Positions 27,397 through 38,623 of a stretch of 64,000 nt of DNA are shown one piece after another. The stretch spans positions 1 to 64,000 of the forward strand of contig LSRX01001521.1 of assembly GCA_001939145.1 (NCBI GenBank), given 5' to 3'. The translations under genes and the position numbers were made by a program. The number at the start of each line of letters is the position of its first letter. Position 1 is the stretch's first letter. Origin of the DNA: Symbiodinium microadriaticum. Taxonomy: Eukaryota > Sar > Dinophyceae > Suessiales > Symbiodiniaceae. Under the pieces are notes generated by a model. It had not been told where the DNA came from. It ran no database searches and worked only from the letters and a program-made list of their open reading frames with translations.

Positions 27397-30300
27397 CTCC
27401 TCATCTGTTGCATGCCATGGGTCGCACAAGCCTTCGGCGAGTGGGGCCGGGAATTTGTCAAGTCCTAGAGGTGCTTCCTCTAAAAGACCTTTGAGTGCAC
27501 CCGCGGTGTCGTCTGACTCTCGTGGCAAGCCGAGAGCTCATTCAACAGTCGTCGAAGAGGCCCCGCTAAACGGCTCGGCTTCGGCGCAGCCAGGTGCTGG
27601 CGATGTTAATGATGTTTCATCTGGTGGCAGCTGTATGCCTCTTTCGGGTACGAGCGGTGATGCTTGGGTGCCCAGTGTTGATAGTGCTCAGCGCAGGCCA
27701 GGTGTTGGCCTTCGGTGGAAGCCGTTGAAGGCTTCTCGCGGTGAAGCGGAATGTGATGATGCGTTGAGTGGTCGCGCTGATGCGACGCTGTCCAAGCCAG
27801 CCGAAAAAGCTAGGCTTGAAACAGGATCTGGTGTGCTATCGACGCCAGGCACCGAAAGCACACAGTCATGCCTTGGACTGGCACGCGTGTCGTGCTGGTG
27901 GCCTTTGCTGTTTCTGCATTCTCGAAACTTAGCGCTTCTGACTCTGAGGTTTTGGCTTCATTGGGCTTCAACCTGGATATCGAGCCCATTGGTCAGCCCC
28001 TTCCGGCCTGTGCTACTTCAGGCTTGTTCGACTTGCGCTCTTCTTCAAGGCCAGCTGTGTCTCAGACTTTTGATGATAACTCAGCTGTGCAGCCGTTGAA
28101 TCTGTGCAAGCCTCCGGATGATGTCAACTTCAGTTCCGCCGGCAAACCTGCGCGTTTGCTTGTGATTGAGGCGTGTTGTGGTTGTGCACGCTTGTCTTCT
28201 ACGCTTAAGAAGGATGGCTTTGATGTTTTGCCACTTGATTACGAGGGCAACCGACACAGGCCGCTCGCTACTGTGGTCTCGCTTGACTTGCGTAAGCCTG
28301 CTTCTTGGGAGTTCTTGCAAACTTGTGTGTTGACAAATCGCGTCTTTCACTTTCACGGCGCCCCTCCTTGTGGTACTGCCTCCAGGGCGCGTGACAGGCC
28401 TATGTCATCAGCGGAGTGGGGTCCTCCCCGTTTGAGGTCTGAGCGCTACCCACAGGGTTTTCCGTGGTTGAGTGGCACTTGGCGCGATAAAGTTGAGAGT
28501 GCTAACTTGATTTATCTTCAGATGGCGCGCTTCTGCGAGTGGCTCTCTTCGTTGAACATCAGTTGGAGCGTTGAGAATCCTGAGCGCAGCTACATGTGGC
28601 TGCTGCCGGAGTGGAAGCACTTGCGCTCTCAGTGTCTTGATGTTGTCTTTGACTCTTGCATGTGGGGCTCCTGCCGCAAGAAATCCACTCGATTTCTTAC
28701 AACTTGCGTCGAGATGCTTTCTTTGGCGAAGACTTGTGACAATAAGCATTCACATGCGAGCTGGCAGCCCATTAAGAACAAGTTTGGCGTTCAATACGCC
28801 ACCTCTCAGGAGGCTGCTTACCCTCATGAGCTTTGTCAGGCCATGTCATCAGCTTTGCAACTTCAGGCTGCGTCTTTCAACTTGGAGGTCATTCGTGAGT
28901 GTCCTCTTCAACAGTCGTCTCATGCAGCTGCTGCCTCTGCCCGGCGGCAGCCCAAGCTCTCCAAGTACAAGCCGCTTCTTGAGGACTTTAAGTATCGTGT
29001 GACCGTCGCAGTTGATTCAGTCGAGCTTTTGCCACTTGATGCAAAATCATGTTTGACGGTTGCCTTGCCCTCTGTTCCTGCCGGGGCTAAACTCCTTCGC
29101 AGGCCGATGAAAGGGGTGGGTTCCGCGTCGGGTTTAGGCCCCTTGGGTTTAGGCCCGTCCGCTCCCGCTTCGGGTTTAGGCGCTTAGGGTTTAGGCCCTT
29201 CTCTCCCTGCGGCTGCTGGTGGCAGGCCTCTTGCATCTTTTGGCATTTACAGGAGTCCTTCTGAGTTTGTTTCGGCCGCAAGGGATTTGGAGCATCCTTT
29301 TGATTCTTGTAAAGCTGTGCCAGACAGGATTTTGGAGATCGTTGCCTCTCTTCTTTCGAGTAGCCCTGTGGACATACTGAGGCATAGATTGTCCGTTTTG
29401 CACGAATGGAAGACGTGGGCTCGCGATCTTCAGGCTGATGAAGATCGCCTTCATGAGAGTCTTGAACCAGGTGTCGCATCGGTGCTTGAAGGCAAGAAGC
29501 TTCTTCTTCTGCGTAAGGTGGCTGCCTCGCTGGGTTGGCCAGACGAGGCTCTTCATGATGAGTTGGTTCGTGGCTTCCGCATTACAGGACTGCAGGATGC
29601 AAGTGGTGTCTTTGGTCTTGATCCTCGGCGGGCTTCGGGTACCAAGGAGGACTTGTTGAAGCAGTCAAAGCATCTCAGGCCGGCTTTGTGGGCGAAGATC
29701 AAAGGAGCCCCTCTTGACTCCCTGGGGCGCGAGCTGTGGGACATTACTTATGCTGAGTACAGGGATAAATCTTGGCTTGAGGAGCCGAGGACTTTCTCTC
29801 AGCTTGAGCAACTGATGCCGGAGGGTTGGGTTCCAACTCGCCGGTTTCCTGTGGTACAGCACGACAAGCTGCGGCCGATAGATGACTTGACAGAGTGTGG
29901 GACGAATGGGGCATGCAGTACTAGTACTCTCGATAAGCTTGATCTTCGGGCCCTGGACGAGACCGTTTTTACAGCTATGCTGATCATGCGTTGTCTGGAG
30001 TCCCGTTGCTTTGCTTTGAGGCTGGACGATGGTCGCATTCTTCGGGGGCGCGTTCATCCCTATTGGCTGCAGCATCCAGGTCCAGACCGGGCTCGTGTTC
30101 TCGTTAAGACGGTGGACCTTAAATCTGCTTACAAACAACTTGCGCTGCATCCGGATGACAGGAGGTTTAGCGTGATCTCTTTGAAAGATCCGGCCGATGA
30201 CGAGCCCAAGGGGTTCTTGTGCCGGGTGCTGCCTTTCGCAAGTGTTGGACATTTCAATCGAGTGGCGCGGTTGGTGCAAAGAATTTTCCACGAGATGAAA

Positions 30301-31323
30301 TTGCTTGCTGCAAATTATTTTGATGACTATCCTTTGCTGGAGGTGGCTGAGCTGAGCCAGAATGCTGACCGGTGTGCCAAAGCCGTTCTGGATCTTTTCG
30401 GTTTTACGTGGGCCAAAGACAAGGACGAGGCCTTCTCCCCCTGCACTGATCTTCTTGGTGTCAGGCTGGCTACTTCTACTTCTGGTCCTGCTGCTGTCAC
30501 TCTTTCAAACAAACCATCGCGAGTCGAGGACCTTCGCAATGCCATCGACAAGGTCGTTTCGGATGGCGTTTTGAAGCCTTGCGAAGCTGCATCTGTTTTT
30601 GGACGTTTGCAGTTTGCTGAGACTCAGCTCCTTGGCAGGGCAGGTCGTCTTGCCATGGCGGACATTCGCTGGATCGAGAGAGCTCATCACGATGTGAAAC
30701 TTGATGATTTGGACAAGAATGTTTTCCGCATGCTTGCTTCGCGTGTGGCTTCCGGGAAGCCTCGAGTGCTGACTGCTTCAACTTCTGCTGCAAGAGCTTT
30801 GGTATTCACTGATGGCGCTTGTGAAGGTGAGGAGGGCATCCAGCAACTCACGATTGGCGCAGTCTTGTATTTCTGGACTGGCAGGGCTTGGCTGACGAGA
30901 TGGTTCAGTGGCTTCGTTCCTGCTGAGCTGGCAAGTTCGTGGCGAGCTGCCGGCATAGGCCCGACTGAATTGTACGCAGTGATTGTGGCGAGGCATGTCT
31001 GGAGCCGTTTTCTAGATAACACTCGGTCCATGTTCTTTATCGATCATGCCGGAGTTCTCAGCTCGTGCATCAAAGGGACCTCGCGCGATTCCGAGTGGAG
31101 GAAGCTTCTTCTGGCTTTCGAGAAGATCGATGCAAGCTCGCCGAGCCTGACATGGTGCGCGAGGGTTCCCTCGCAATCGAATCCATCGGACTCGCCATCT
31201 CGAGGCTCCAGTGATTTTCCAACTTTCGGATCAGTGACGTGTGACGAAGCTTCGTGTCCAATTGCGAAGTGCTCTTTGCGTGCAGTGGTCAGTGAGGTTG
31301 GCGAAAAAGGGGTTGTCCCCTGA
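27392..31323 (+). pseudogene. Pol of element C: partial oxygenase-like, C5-MTase-like, RT and RNase H
   Basis: The segment 27392-28099 follows gag in frame. Near 27860 the homology changes frame, and only the second half of the oxygenase-like domain is present (HTVMPWTGTRVVLVAF: His, then Arg nine residues later; no HxD), implying a deletion. The methyltransferase-like domain (27868-29187) has LLVIEACCGCARLS, GAPPCGTASRARD and SVENPERSYMW. An in-frame TAG at 29185, inside telomere-like linker sequence, splits it from RT/RNase H (29188-31323). RT has TVDLKSAYKQLALHP and NYFDDYP, with LPFAS-VGHFNR slightly shortened; RNase H has FTDGAC, TELYAVIVA, IDHAG and SNPSDSPSRG. Confidence 0.8.
29130..29200 (+). 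repeat. Telomere-like GGGTTTAGG tract inside Pol linker
   Basis: Four GGGTTTAGG units spaced by GC-rich bases lie in the linker between the MTase-like and RT domains. Translated, it gives Gly-Leu-Gly-Pro-like repeats; one unit supplies the TAG stop at 29185. Element B has no such repeats at this place. Confidence 0.75.
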
Positions 31324-31568
31324 CCACTGGCGGTGTGCTAGTGGCTACTCGAGAGGATCAGAGGAGATATGATCCCTTCTCGATGCCACGACATGTGCTG
31401 TGCATGACTGCCCCACTGGCCTTTGTGCCGCAAAAAAGAGCTGTGCGCGTTAGTGAGCTGATTATGATTGGATTGCGATTTCATTATTATATTCGTGATT
31501 GGAAACTTTTGTGATACCATATGAATTTTGTGACTTTTATAATAATTCGTGAAATGCCCGGTTATAAG
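31309..31568 (+). repeat. Split direct repeat B1 of element C
   Basis: 260 bases matching B2 (31828-32077) except for an 8-bp and a 2-bp insertion and about five substitutions. It begins within the last codons of Pol (GGGGTTGTCCCC) and ends GCCCGGTTATAAG. Confidence 0.9.
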
Positions 31569-31827
31569 CTTCCTTTGGCGCTTGCGCCATATTGCTTTAT
31601 AACTAGGGCTATTGTGTTTTGTCGTATGTGGCACGCAAAACACTTTCACGAATTTTTGATCACAGTTTTCATTGAATGATTTGAAAACGAATTCAGTTTA
31701 CATGTCTGTGGCTTTCATGTTTGAGCATGACATCTCAACATGTTCTTCTGCAACATCCTGCTTAAGTGGTGGGTGGGTGGGGCGAGCCCCTCCTGCAACA
31801 AAGTTTGCACCCGCCCGCCCTTCCCTG
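31569..31827 (+). repeat. A2 segment between the split repeats of element C
   Basis: A 259-base unique segment. It includes the hairpin TGGCGCTTGCGCCA (31575-31588) and CTTTATAACTAGGGC (near 31594), an inverted partner of the repeat end GCCCGGTTATAAG. In PAT-type elements this segment duplicates the 5' terminus (A1), which is missing here because element C is truncated. Confidence 0.7.
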
Positions 31828-32077
31828 GGGGTTGTCCCCTGACCACTGGCGGTGTGCCAGTGGCTACTCGAGAGGAGATATGATCCCTTCTCGATGCCAC
31901 GACATGTGCTGTGCATGACTACCCCACTGGCCTTTGTGCCGCAAAAAAGAGCTGTGCACGTTAGTGAGCTGATTATGATTGGATTGCGATCATTATTATA
32001 TTCGTGATTGGCAACTTTTGTGATACCATATGAATTTTGTGACTTTTACAATAATTCGTGAAATGCCCGGTTATAAG
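31828..32077 (+). repeat. Split direct repeat B2, right end of element C
   Basis: 250 bases, the partner of B1. Its end (GGTTATAAG) is taken as the element's right boundary. The downstream sequence GGTTTAGTTGAAG is unrelated. Confidence 0.88.
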
Positions 32078-35000
32078 GGTTTAGTTGAAGTCCGGACTGT
32101 CGTTCGGTCTTTTTCGGACACAGTGACTTTTGATCTGAGGAACAATTTGGTCTGTCCGCAGGAAAATGGAGCGTGACAGATTCGTTCTGTGCACTTAGAA
32201 TTGCAAGCCGCTGTGAATCAGCGTTGCAGCAGAAAAAGAATGGGCAAAAGCAGCGTTCAGTTTTTGTGTTTTGTGTGGAGGTGAGTGTCTGGGCACCGTC
32301 GATGCATTGGTAGTCGTTCTGCACAGTGACATTCATGAAGTCCAGACTCACATTGATGCTCCAATTCTCTGAATATGGTGACATGGTCGCCTGGTAGGGC
32401 ATGTGCTGGCAGTTTGTCCAGAACCGTACGCAAAGTATTGGCAAGGTTTCCATTAGCAGGATTCCACCGGAGTCCTCCATGGAAGACAACAAGAATAGGG
32501 TAATCGTACGATGTCTTGCTCGGGATATTGGGACAGACGGATGGCAGTACACAGCTGATTGTTATCACATGTTAGCACACTTCTTGATCACCGGAGTTTG
32601 CTAGACTCCAATACATTAAACACCTAGTACATTTCCCCAGCATGGCCGCCACTTGGAGAGATTTTACTGCACTTGTGGTTGCTATGTTTTGTTCGTTTGT
32701 TTGTGTTCTTTGTTGTTTGTTTGATTGTCTGCCTCTCGAAGCGTTTTATTTGCAGATAATTTCCAGCTGCTGCCGCGAAAGCAATTGTCAAGTTTCAAGG
32801 TGTGGTGGCAGTTGCAATGGTTTGGCAGCAACAAGACTTTGAGTGGAAAGTGCGGCAACCGTTTTTGGAGTAGCAAGACAGACGTTAGTTCAAAGTCAAG
32901 GCTTGTCAGCTGCGTTTGGTCCAACAACAGACTTTACAAACCAAAAGGAGGTTCAGCCTCATGGTACAAGGCTTTCATATTTGGCTCCAAGCACGATTGA
33001 GGTTTAGTTTACGGAATCTTTTTCTTGGCTCCAAAATTGTACTTAGCTTCGAATCTTTTTTATTTCTTTTCTCATCCTCGAAAAGCCGTGTTGGCTGCAG
33101 ACACCGCCCGAACACAACACCACAAAGTTTTTATTGAAACGCATCCGTCAGCATGTGCGGTTTGTCCGGACATCATTCGGAGGCTTTCCTACAGTGACTC
33201 GTCATTTATATGACATTTTATGATTACGAATTGTCTGAACCTATTACATATATCGTTCGAGATTAAACCTAACGGAATTTAAAAACATTTTCGTGAGTGC
33301 CATGCGGTTTTTCCAAACGACTGACAGCATGCTTGACTTTCTATCGGACAACCCTTGTGCCAGCATCTTGGCTTGCAATCAGTTGTGTGAATTGTTTGCA
33401 AAACCTCATGCATGCACCGGAAGTCAGTCATTCGCATGTTAGCATGAAGGTCTCCGTTGTCTGCCGTGTCGCGTCATCTGCTGCTGCAAGACCACGGCGC
33501 TTTCTCAACAGCAACAGACGGCTTTTGAAATTGCACAGCCGCAAGACCCACACCAAATCCTATGAAGACCTACAACGACCCAGACCGACGTAAACCCCAC
33601 CACGGAGTCCTCCCCGAGTCCTGCCCCAAAACCCTTCGACCATACACTGTGACAAAGGCAATCCATCAGTAACACAGGCGGCCAATCTTAAAGCACGCAA
33701 GTGTTGCCTTGACTGTGTTTTGACTAAACACGGGTTGGTTGTTGCCACGTGTCAGGGTTAGGACTTTTCTTGGTTGCCAGTGCGTCTTCGTGGATGTTTT
33801 TTTGTCAAGAGGCCGCGCCAGTCAATGACAGCCAATGCTTTTGATGACTTCCCTGCCGGAGTTTGAGCCCATGTGGATGTGGTCGCACGTGGCAGCACCA
33901 AGAAAATAAGACATTGTTGCTTAAACTTTCACCTTTGAATTGCGGCTTTCGGCCAGTTTGGACGCTTCGGGCTTCTTGCGAGGCCTTGAGGTTTTCCGGT
34001 GTGTAGCTGTCTGAGGGACCATGTCTCTCGGCTGCGCTCCGAGCCAGTGTCGGGTGTATATCGCTCGTATGTATCTAGTAGTATCCATGTGCATTCATTT
34101 TTCCACTGCTGTTCGGGCTCAGGCAGAACGGGTATTGAATGAATGGGTTTTTATTATTGATGGACCTGTGTTTGATGCATGTCGACACGAAGAGTAAAAG
34201 CAGCAAGCCGAAGGACATCGGCAAACCCAGTAAGTAATCCTGGATCGAAATGTCTGAACTTAGCTCTGAACGCAAACTCGTCGTAATTTCTTAACTTCAG
34301 GCTGTGTGCACTTGCTAGTTTGACTGTTGTCCCGTTTAAGGTCGTCAAGCCCGAAACGAAAGCCCTAGTCACTGGTCCCTAGTCCGTGCCGTGCCTTGTT
34401 GCGTTCGCCGCCGTCCCGAGCTGGCAGAGGTGCGATTAGTCCGTGCTTGCGCGGATTCGGGCTTCGGGTTTAATGATTTTAATCGTTCGGGATTCAGAAC
34501 ACAAGCTAGCCCAGTTGGTTTAACGACCTAGGAGCAACACCTTGTGAATCAGGTTTAACGACCCCATGGTTGAAAACTTTACGGGCCATCTGGACTATGG
34601 CCTTGGGTTTCGAGTTTAGCCTCACGGCTTTGACCCTGGAAAGTTGGCAATATAGTATATTCTGTTTTGCATTCGAACTTCCGCGGCAAAGCCCTCTGCC
34701 TTACATCCCAAGACACTGCCCCCCCCCCCGCCGCAATACCAACCAGGAGCTGCACCAGAAACTGTTCAACCGCCAAAAAAAAACCCGAAACCAACCGCGG
34801 GCAATCTGGATTTCTTTACATCTCGGCTCCAGGTCTGAGCCTTCAGATTCTCCCCCCTGAGCCAAAGCCTGCAGAACCGGAGTCGTAGTGGCGTCAGGGC
34901 CTTTCGATAAGGCCTTCATTCATTCTAGTCCTTAACCCAAACCCTCTAAGTCCAGGCATCCCAGACTCGTTCATTCCGATGCCCTCAGCAAAGAATCACT

Positions 35001-38000
35001 AGTCTGCGCGTGCAAAACCTAAAGCCCGAAGAAAATTACCCCAAAACCTAAAAGTGCTGAAGCCCTGCGACCCATCACTTTGAAGCCAAAGTACAAACCT
35101 GATTCCATCCGCGTGGGCCTCCTCAGCCCTTGCAGGTGTCAGGATATGGGTCAGGCTTGCGTCTCCAGCCTGGGGGCTCAGAGAAGTTTCAGGGCTTTGG
35201 GCATGGGCGGCATAGGGCCTAGGGGTAGCAGAGAGAATGACACTGGTGCTCCTGAGAAGAAGGAATGGCAGTAATTATTTGACGAAGGCACCCATGGTAG
35301 GACTGCTGACATGTTGGTGATGGTACATCTTGATGCAGCGACTGCTGCTGGTGTTTGTGTTGAGCATTCTGAGATGACGATTGTGATGTGGCTTTTGGCT
35401 TTTTTGCTGATGTTGACGACGATGTTGATGATGATGAGGACGGTTGTCGTTGTAGTAGGAGCCTGACAGCCCGTGGGCCTGATTTCTATTGGGTCTGATT
35501 CCAGGTTGTTACACTGCTCTGGGTTGGCTTGTTGCTAAGTGTTCGGCTTTTCCTCTGTTTCTTATCGGCTTCGGATGTGAATCTTGGATTTGAGTAGACG
35601 CCCAAGGCGTGTAGGCATGAGGGGCTTTGGGGATTTTTTGGGAAGTCGTCGTCACCCGAATCACAGCCCGGCTCCATGCAGCTTATGAGCAGGGTTTCTG
35701 TAAACTCCTCGTCTTCGTCGTGGCCCAGGTTGACTCCCGAGCCTAAGCCGCCTAAGCCCTGACACCTTACGCTTGAAACTTCGGCCAGACACCACCCCGC
35801 AGCCCATGTTGTTGTCTTAGACCAGCTGAATCCTAAAGTCCTAAATCCTAGACCCAAAAGCCTGAGCCTTACTTACAAAACCTTGCTCGCGAGTGCTAAG
35901 CCCTGGAAATCAGACAACCTTCCCTGAGCCCGAAGCCGTAATGCCTTGTTCCTGAAGTTTGTAAACCGCGTACTAAGCCCACGCCACATCGAACGGTGTT
36001 CCCAGGCTGTGTCAGCCCCGATGCGGGCAGAGCCGGCAGCTGTGCACAGCCGGCTCGAGTTAGGGCTCAGGGGGTGTAGGATCTTGGGTTCGGGGTCTAG
36101 GATGCGGGACGTAAGGGTTGACGATGTTGGCTTGGGGTTTTTCAGTTATGGTCCGTTATATTTTAGAATTCACAACTTCGTGCGCATGACAACTTTAGGT
36201 CTGATCTTCGGGGTTAAGGATGCATCCTTCCGCGTCTCTTGATTCGTTTGTTCCGGTACCCCTTCCAAATCTTTGAGAAGTTGTGTAGGTGTTATTCGAG
36301 TCTGTTCTACTCTACGAGCAAAAGGGATGTCAATCGGTTTCTGACGTGCTTTGCAGTAGCCGAGGCAGGGGGATCCGGAAGAAGCCCGAAGCCTTTATTT
36401 ACCCCACAACAGAGGCCCCAAAGCCTTGACCCCGCCCGTGGCTTGTCAGACTGGGGGTTCCGATCTTCAGCTTTTGTTTGGTAGTGAGCTGATGATGGTT
36501 GTTGCGGTCCCCACCGTACCCTTCGCCCTTACCCTGTCAAGTCACCGTCTCTCCCGACCCCAGTAGTTTCCTTTGCGTCTTTAGGTGCTGGAAACATGGG
36601 TGACCTCGTACCGGGCACCCAGCAATAGGAAACTAGGCACATAAAGGAAGCGTAAGATCTCCATTCAGGGCCTTGCCGCGGGTCCGGGTAAGGGCCAAAA
36701 AATGGGCCGAAGTGTCGGCTCGCTTTGCTCTTTCAGCTTTCTGGGCCGAGGGTTGAGGCACTTTGCGAACTCTGGGTCTCCGGTGCGGGAGGGTTGCGAG
36801 CCGCGGATGTTCGGCAGTTTAGGTAGGATGTCGGAATGTATCAGATACCGGACGCATTTCTGAGTTCATAGCCCCTCAACCATGGAAGACCCTAGAAGGC
36901 TAATGTAAAGTTGAATGAACCCCCAAACAACTTGAACCCTACATGTACAGTGTACGGCCTTGAGCCTTCATAGATTCTGTCACTCCTTTGTTGAACGCGC
37001 CGTGGCCGAAGGAGGCGCCGCTCTTCCACGAGTGCGCCGCGTCCGATGAGCCCGGAGCCCATGATGCCGAGGATTTCGGACATCAATCCGGAGCATCCGA
37101 AACGGAGCCCTAAACTCCCTAAACCCCTAAAGCCCAAGATTTTGACTTCTCCTACTCCCAGCCCTGTGTAAGGACCAGGGTTTTTTTGGGGCTTCAGGGA
37201 TCCAGGATTCCGTAGATTCTCGGTGATTCAGGCTTCAGAAGGGCTTGCAGATTGACGCCGAAGCCTTGTGTCCCGAAATTTGGAGGCTCGGTCGTCGCGC
37301 GCGAAGTCGTAGGCGGAAGCCGGAGGTTCCAGGTGACTGAGGCTCTCGACTCGGGGTTTGGCCATGCACAGACAGGGTGTTTAGGGGTTTTTGGGGGGTC
37401 TAGGGCCTAGGGTTTAGGGTTTTTTTGGGGGTTTTTGGGTTCTTCGGAGTCTTCGGCAGGGTCTTTGGGGCTTCGGGTTTCTGAAAGCAAGATAGACCCC
37501 AGACTCAAACACTGGGCTTGAAGAGCTCGCAGACTCCAGGCGTGGACGACAAACTGCAGATTCTCTAAAGGTGCTGTATGGGTTTCTGTTTATTTCATTT
37601 GATGGCGACGGGGACCGGAAGCGCTGGTTGCATTTCGGAATGCCCGTGGAAAAACAGGACCTGAGCCTAAGCCCCACACCCCGTGCCTGAACCGAGGGTG
37701 ATCATCAGCACTGGCGACGATGGGATGTCACAAGCTCAGGGCAGTAAGCAAAAGGCCAAGGCTACGTTTTTTTGGAGCTGTCGGGTTGGGGGCTAAGCTT
37801 CTTTTGCTGCATGGTTTCGGTTCTTGAAGCTTTCCTAACTTCGATACTTCACCAAAATACAGGGGGTCCATCTTCATGACCTCATTGATTCGGGTTTTCG
37901 GCCGATAATGAACACACCATGTTTAAGAGCAGGACTCCTTTCATACCCCTTCACACTCGTACTACGGGTCTTTTATTGAGCGCCGGTCCGAAACCACCGG

Positions 38001-38623
38001 CCTTACGAAAGCTTCTGGATCCCCAGAAAGCCCTCTTCAAAGGCTTTTCGGGCTTAGAGGTTGGCGGCCGCCCCCAAACTCAAGAACTTTGGAGGATGTT
38101 GTGTTCAAGAGTGTCTTAGGACTTAGGAGGTGTAGCATTTAGGAGTTCAGGCTTAAGGTGCAAAGTTTAGGGTTTTTAAGGGTTGTCCAAAGGGTTTCCG
38201 GGCTAGGTTGCAGGATGCAGGTTGGCCGCGTGGTATTTGAGGTTGGGACGTGGCTGTAGTGTTCGCTGGGCAAAGTTCAGATTCAATGGCTTTGGGCTTG
38301 GGGGAAACCCGAAATCTGAGCCTCAAGCCCCAAACCTAAACCCGAAGCTCTAGAGCGGCTACAAGTACCTGCAAAAGCCTGTGTGGCGTTGAAGTTCTTA
38401 GGGCTTAAGTCTTTGTCAACTCGCTGCGAGTCGAATGTTGGCCGAGGGGTTAGTGTTGTATTCGAAGATAGACTCGTGGTTCTCGACACCATCTGGCTCC
38501 AACCCACCAAAAGTGGTTGAGGTTTATTACAGCGATTCCTGCTTTATACCGAAGCCGCAGTCTACGTTACGTCTGGCAGTCTTAACAGTCTTGGCATAGT
38601 GTATGTGAAGGGCAGCTGCTGCC
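32078..38623. other. Long region without a convincing gene
   Basis: AT-richer up to about 34.5 kb, then increasingly made of degenerate GGGTTTAGG/CCTAAACCC and GAAGCCC-type words. Minus-strand frames at 32046-32552 and 32257-32568 look compositionally protein-like but overlap each other and match no family known to me. There is a C-run at 34728-34738, a GAT-rich stretch near 35405-35440 and an imperfect palindrome near 36555-36656. No promoter, RNA gene or domain was recognised. Unrecognised exons of an intron-rich gene cannot be excluded. Confidence 0.5.
37385..37440 (+). repeat. Telomere-like TTTAGGG-related tract
   Basis: Includes TCTAGGGCCTAGGGTTTAGG and G/T-rich continuation with TTTTTTTGGGGG runs; a degenerate relative of the TTTAGGG telomere repeat. 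Confidence 0.5.

Larger units (their letters stand above)
25748..32077 (+). mobile_element. YR retroelement C with split direct repeats
   Basis: Truncated at the left (only the last codons of its recombinase remain), it then has Gag-like, Pol (partial oxygenase-like, MTase-like, RT, RNase H) and a B1-A2-B2 terminus as in PAT/Ngaro-type YR retroelements. All three genes carry frame damage. Gene order agrees with elements A and B. Confidence 0.82.

Noticed and set aside
32046-32568. Two overlapping minus-strand frames (168 and 103 codons) that look protein-like
   Set aside because: They overlap in different frames and match no family known to me; possibly decayed exons, but not supportable.
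35400-35450. Possible coding Asp-rich tract
   Set aside because: It is a GAT/GAC microsatellite-like stretch with no surrounding domain.
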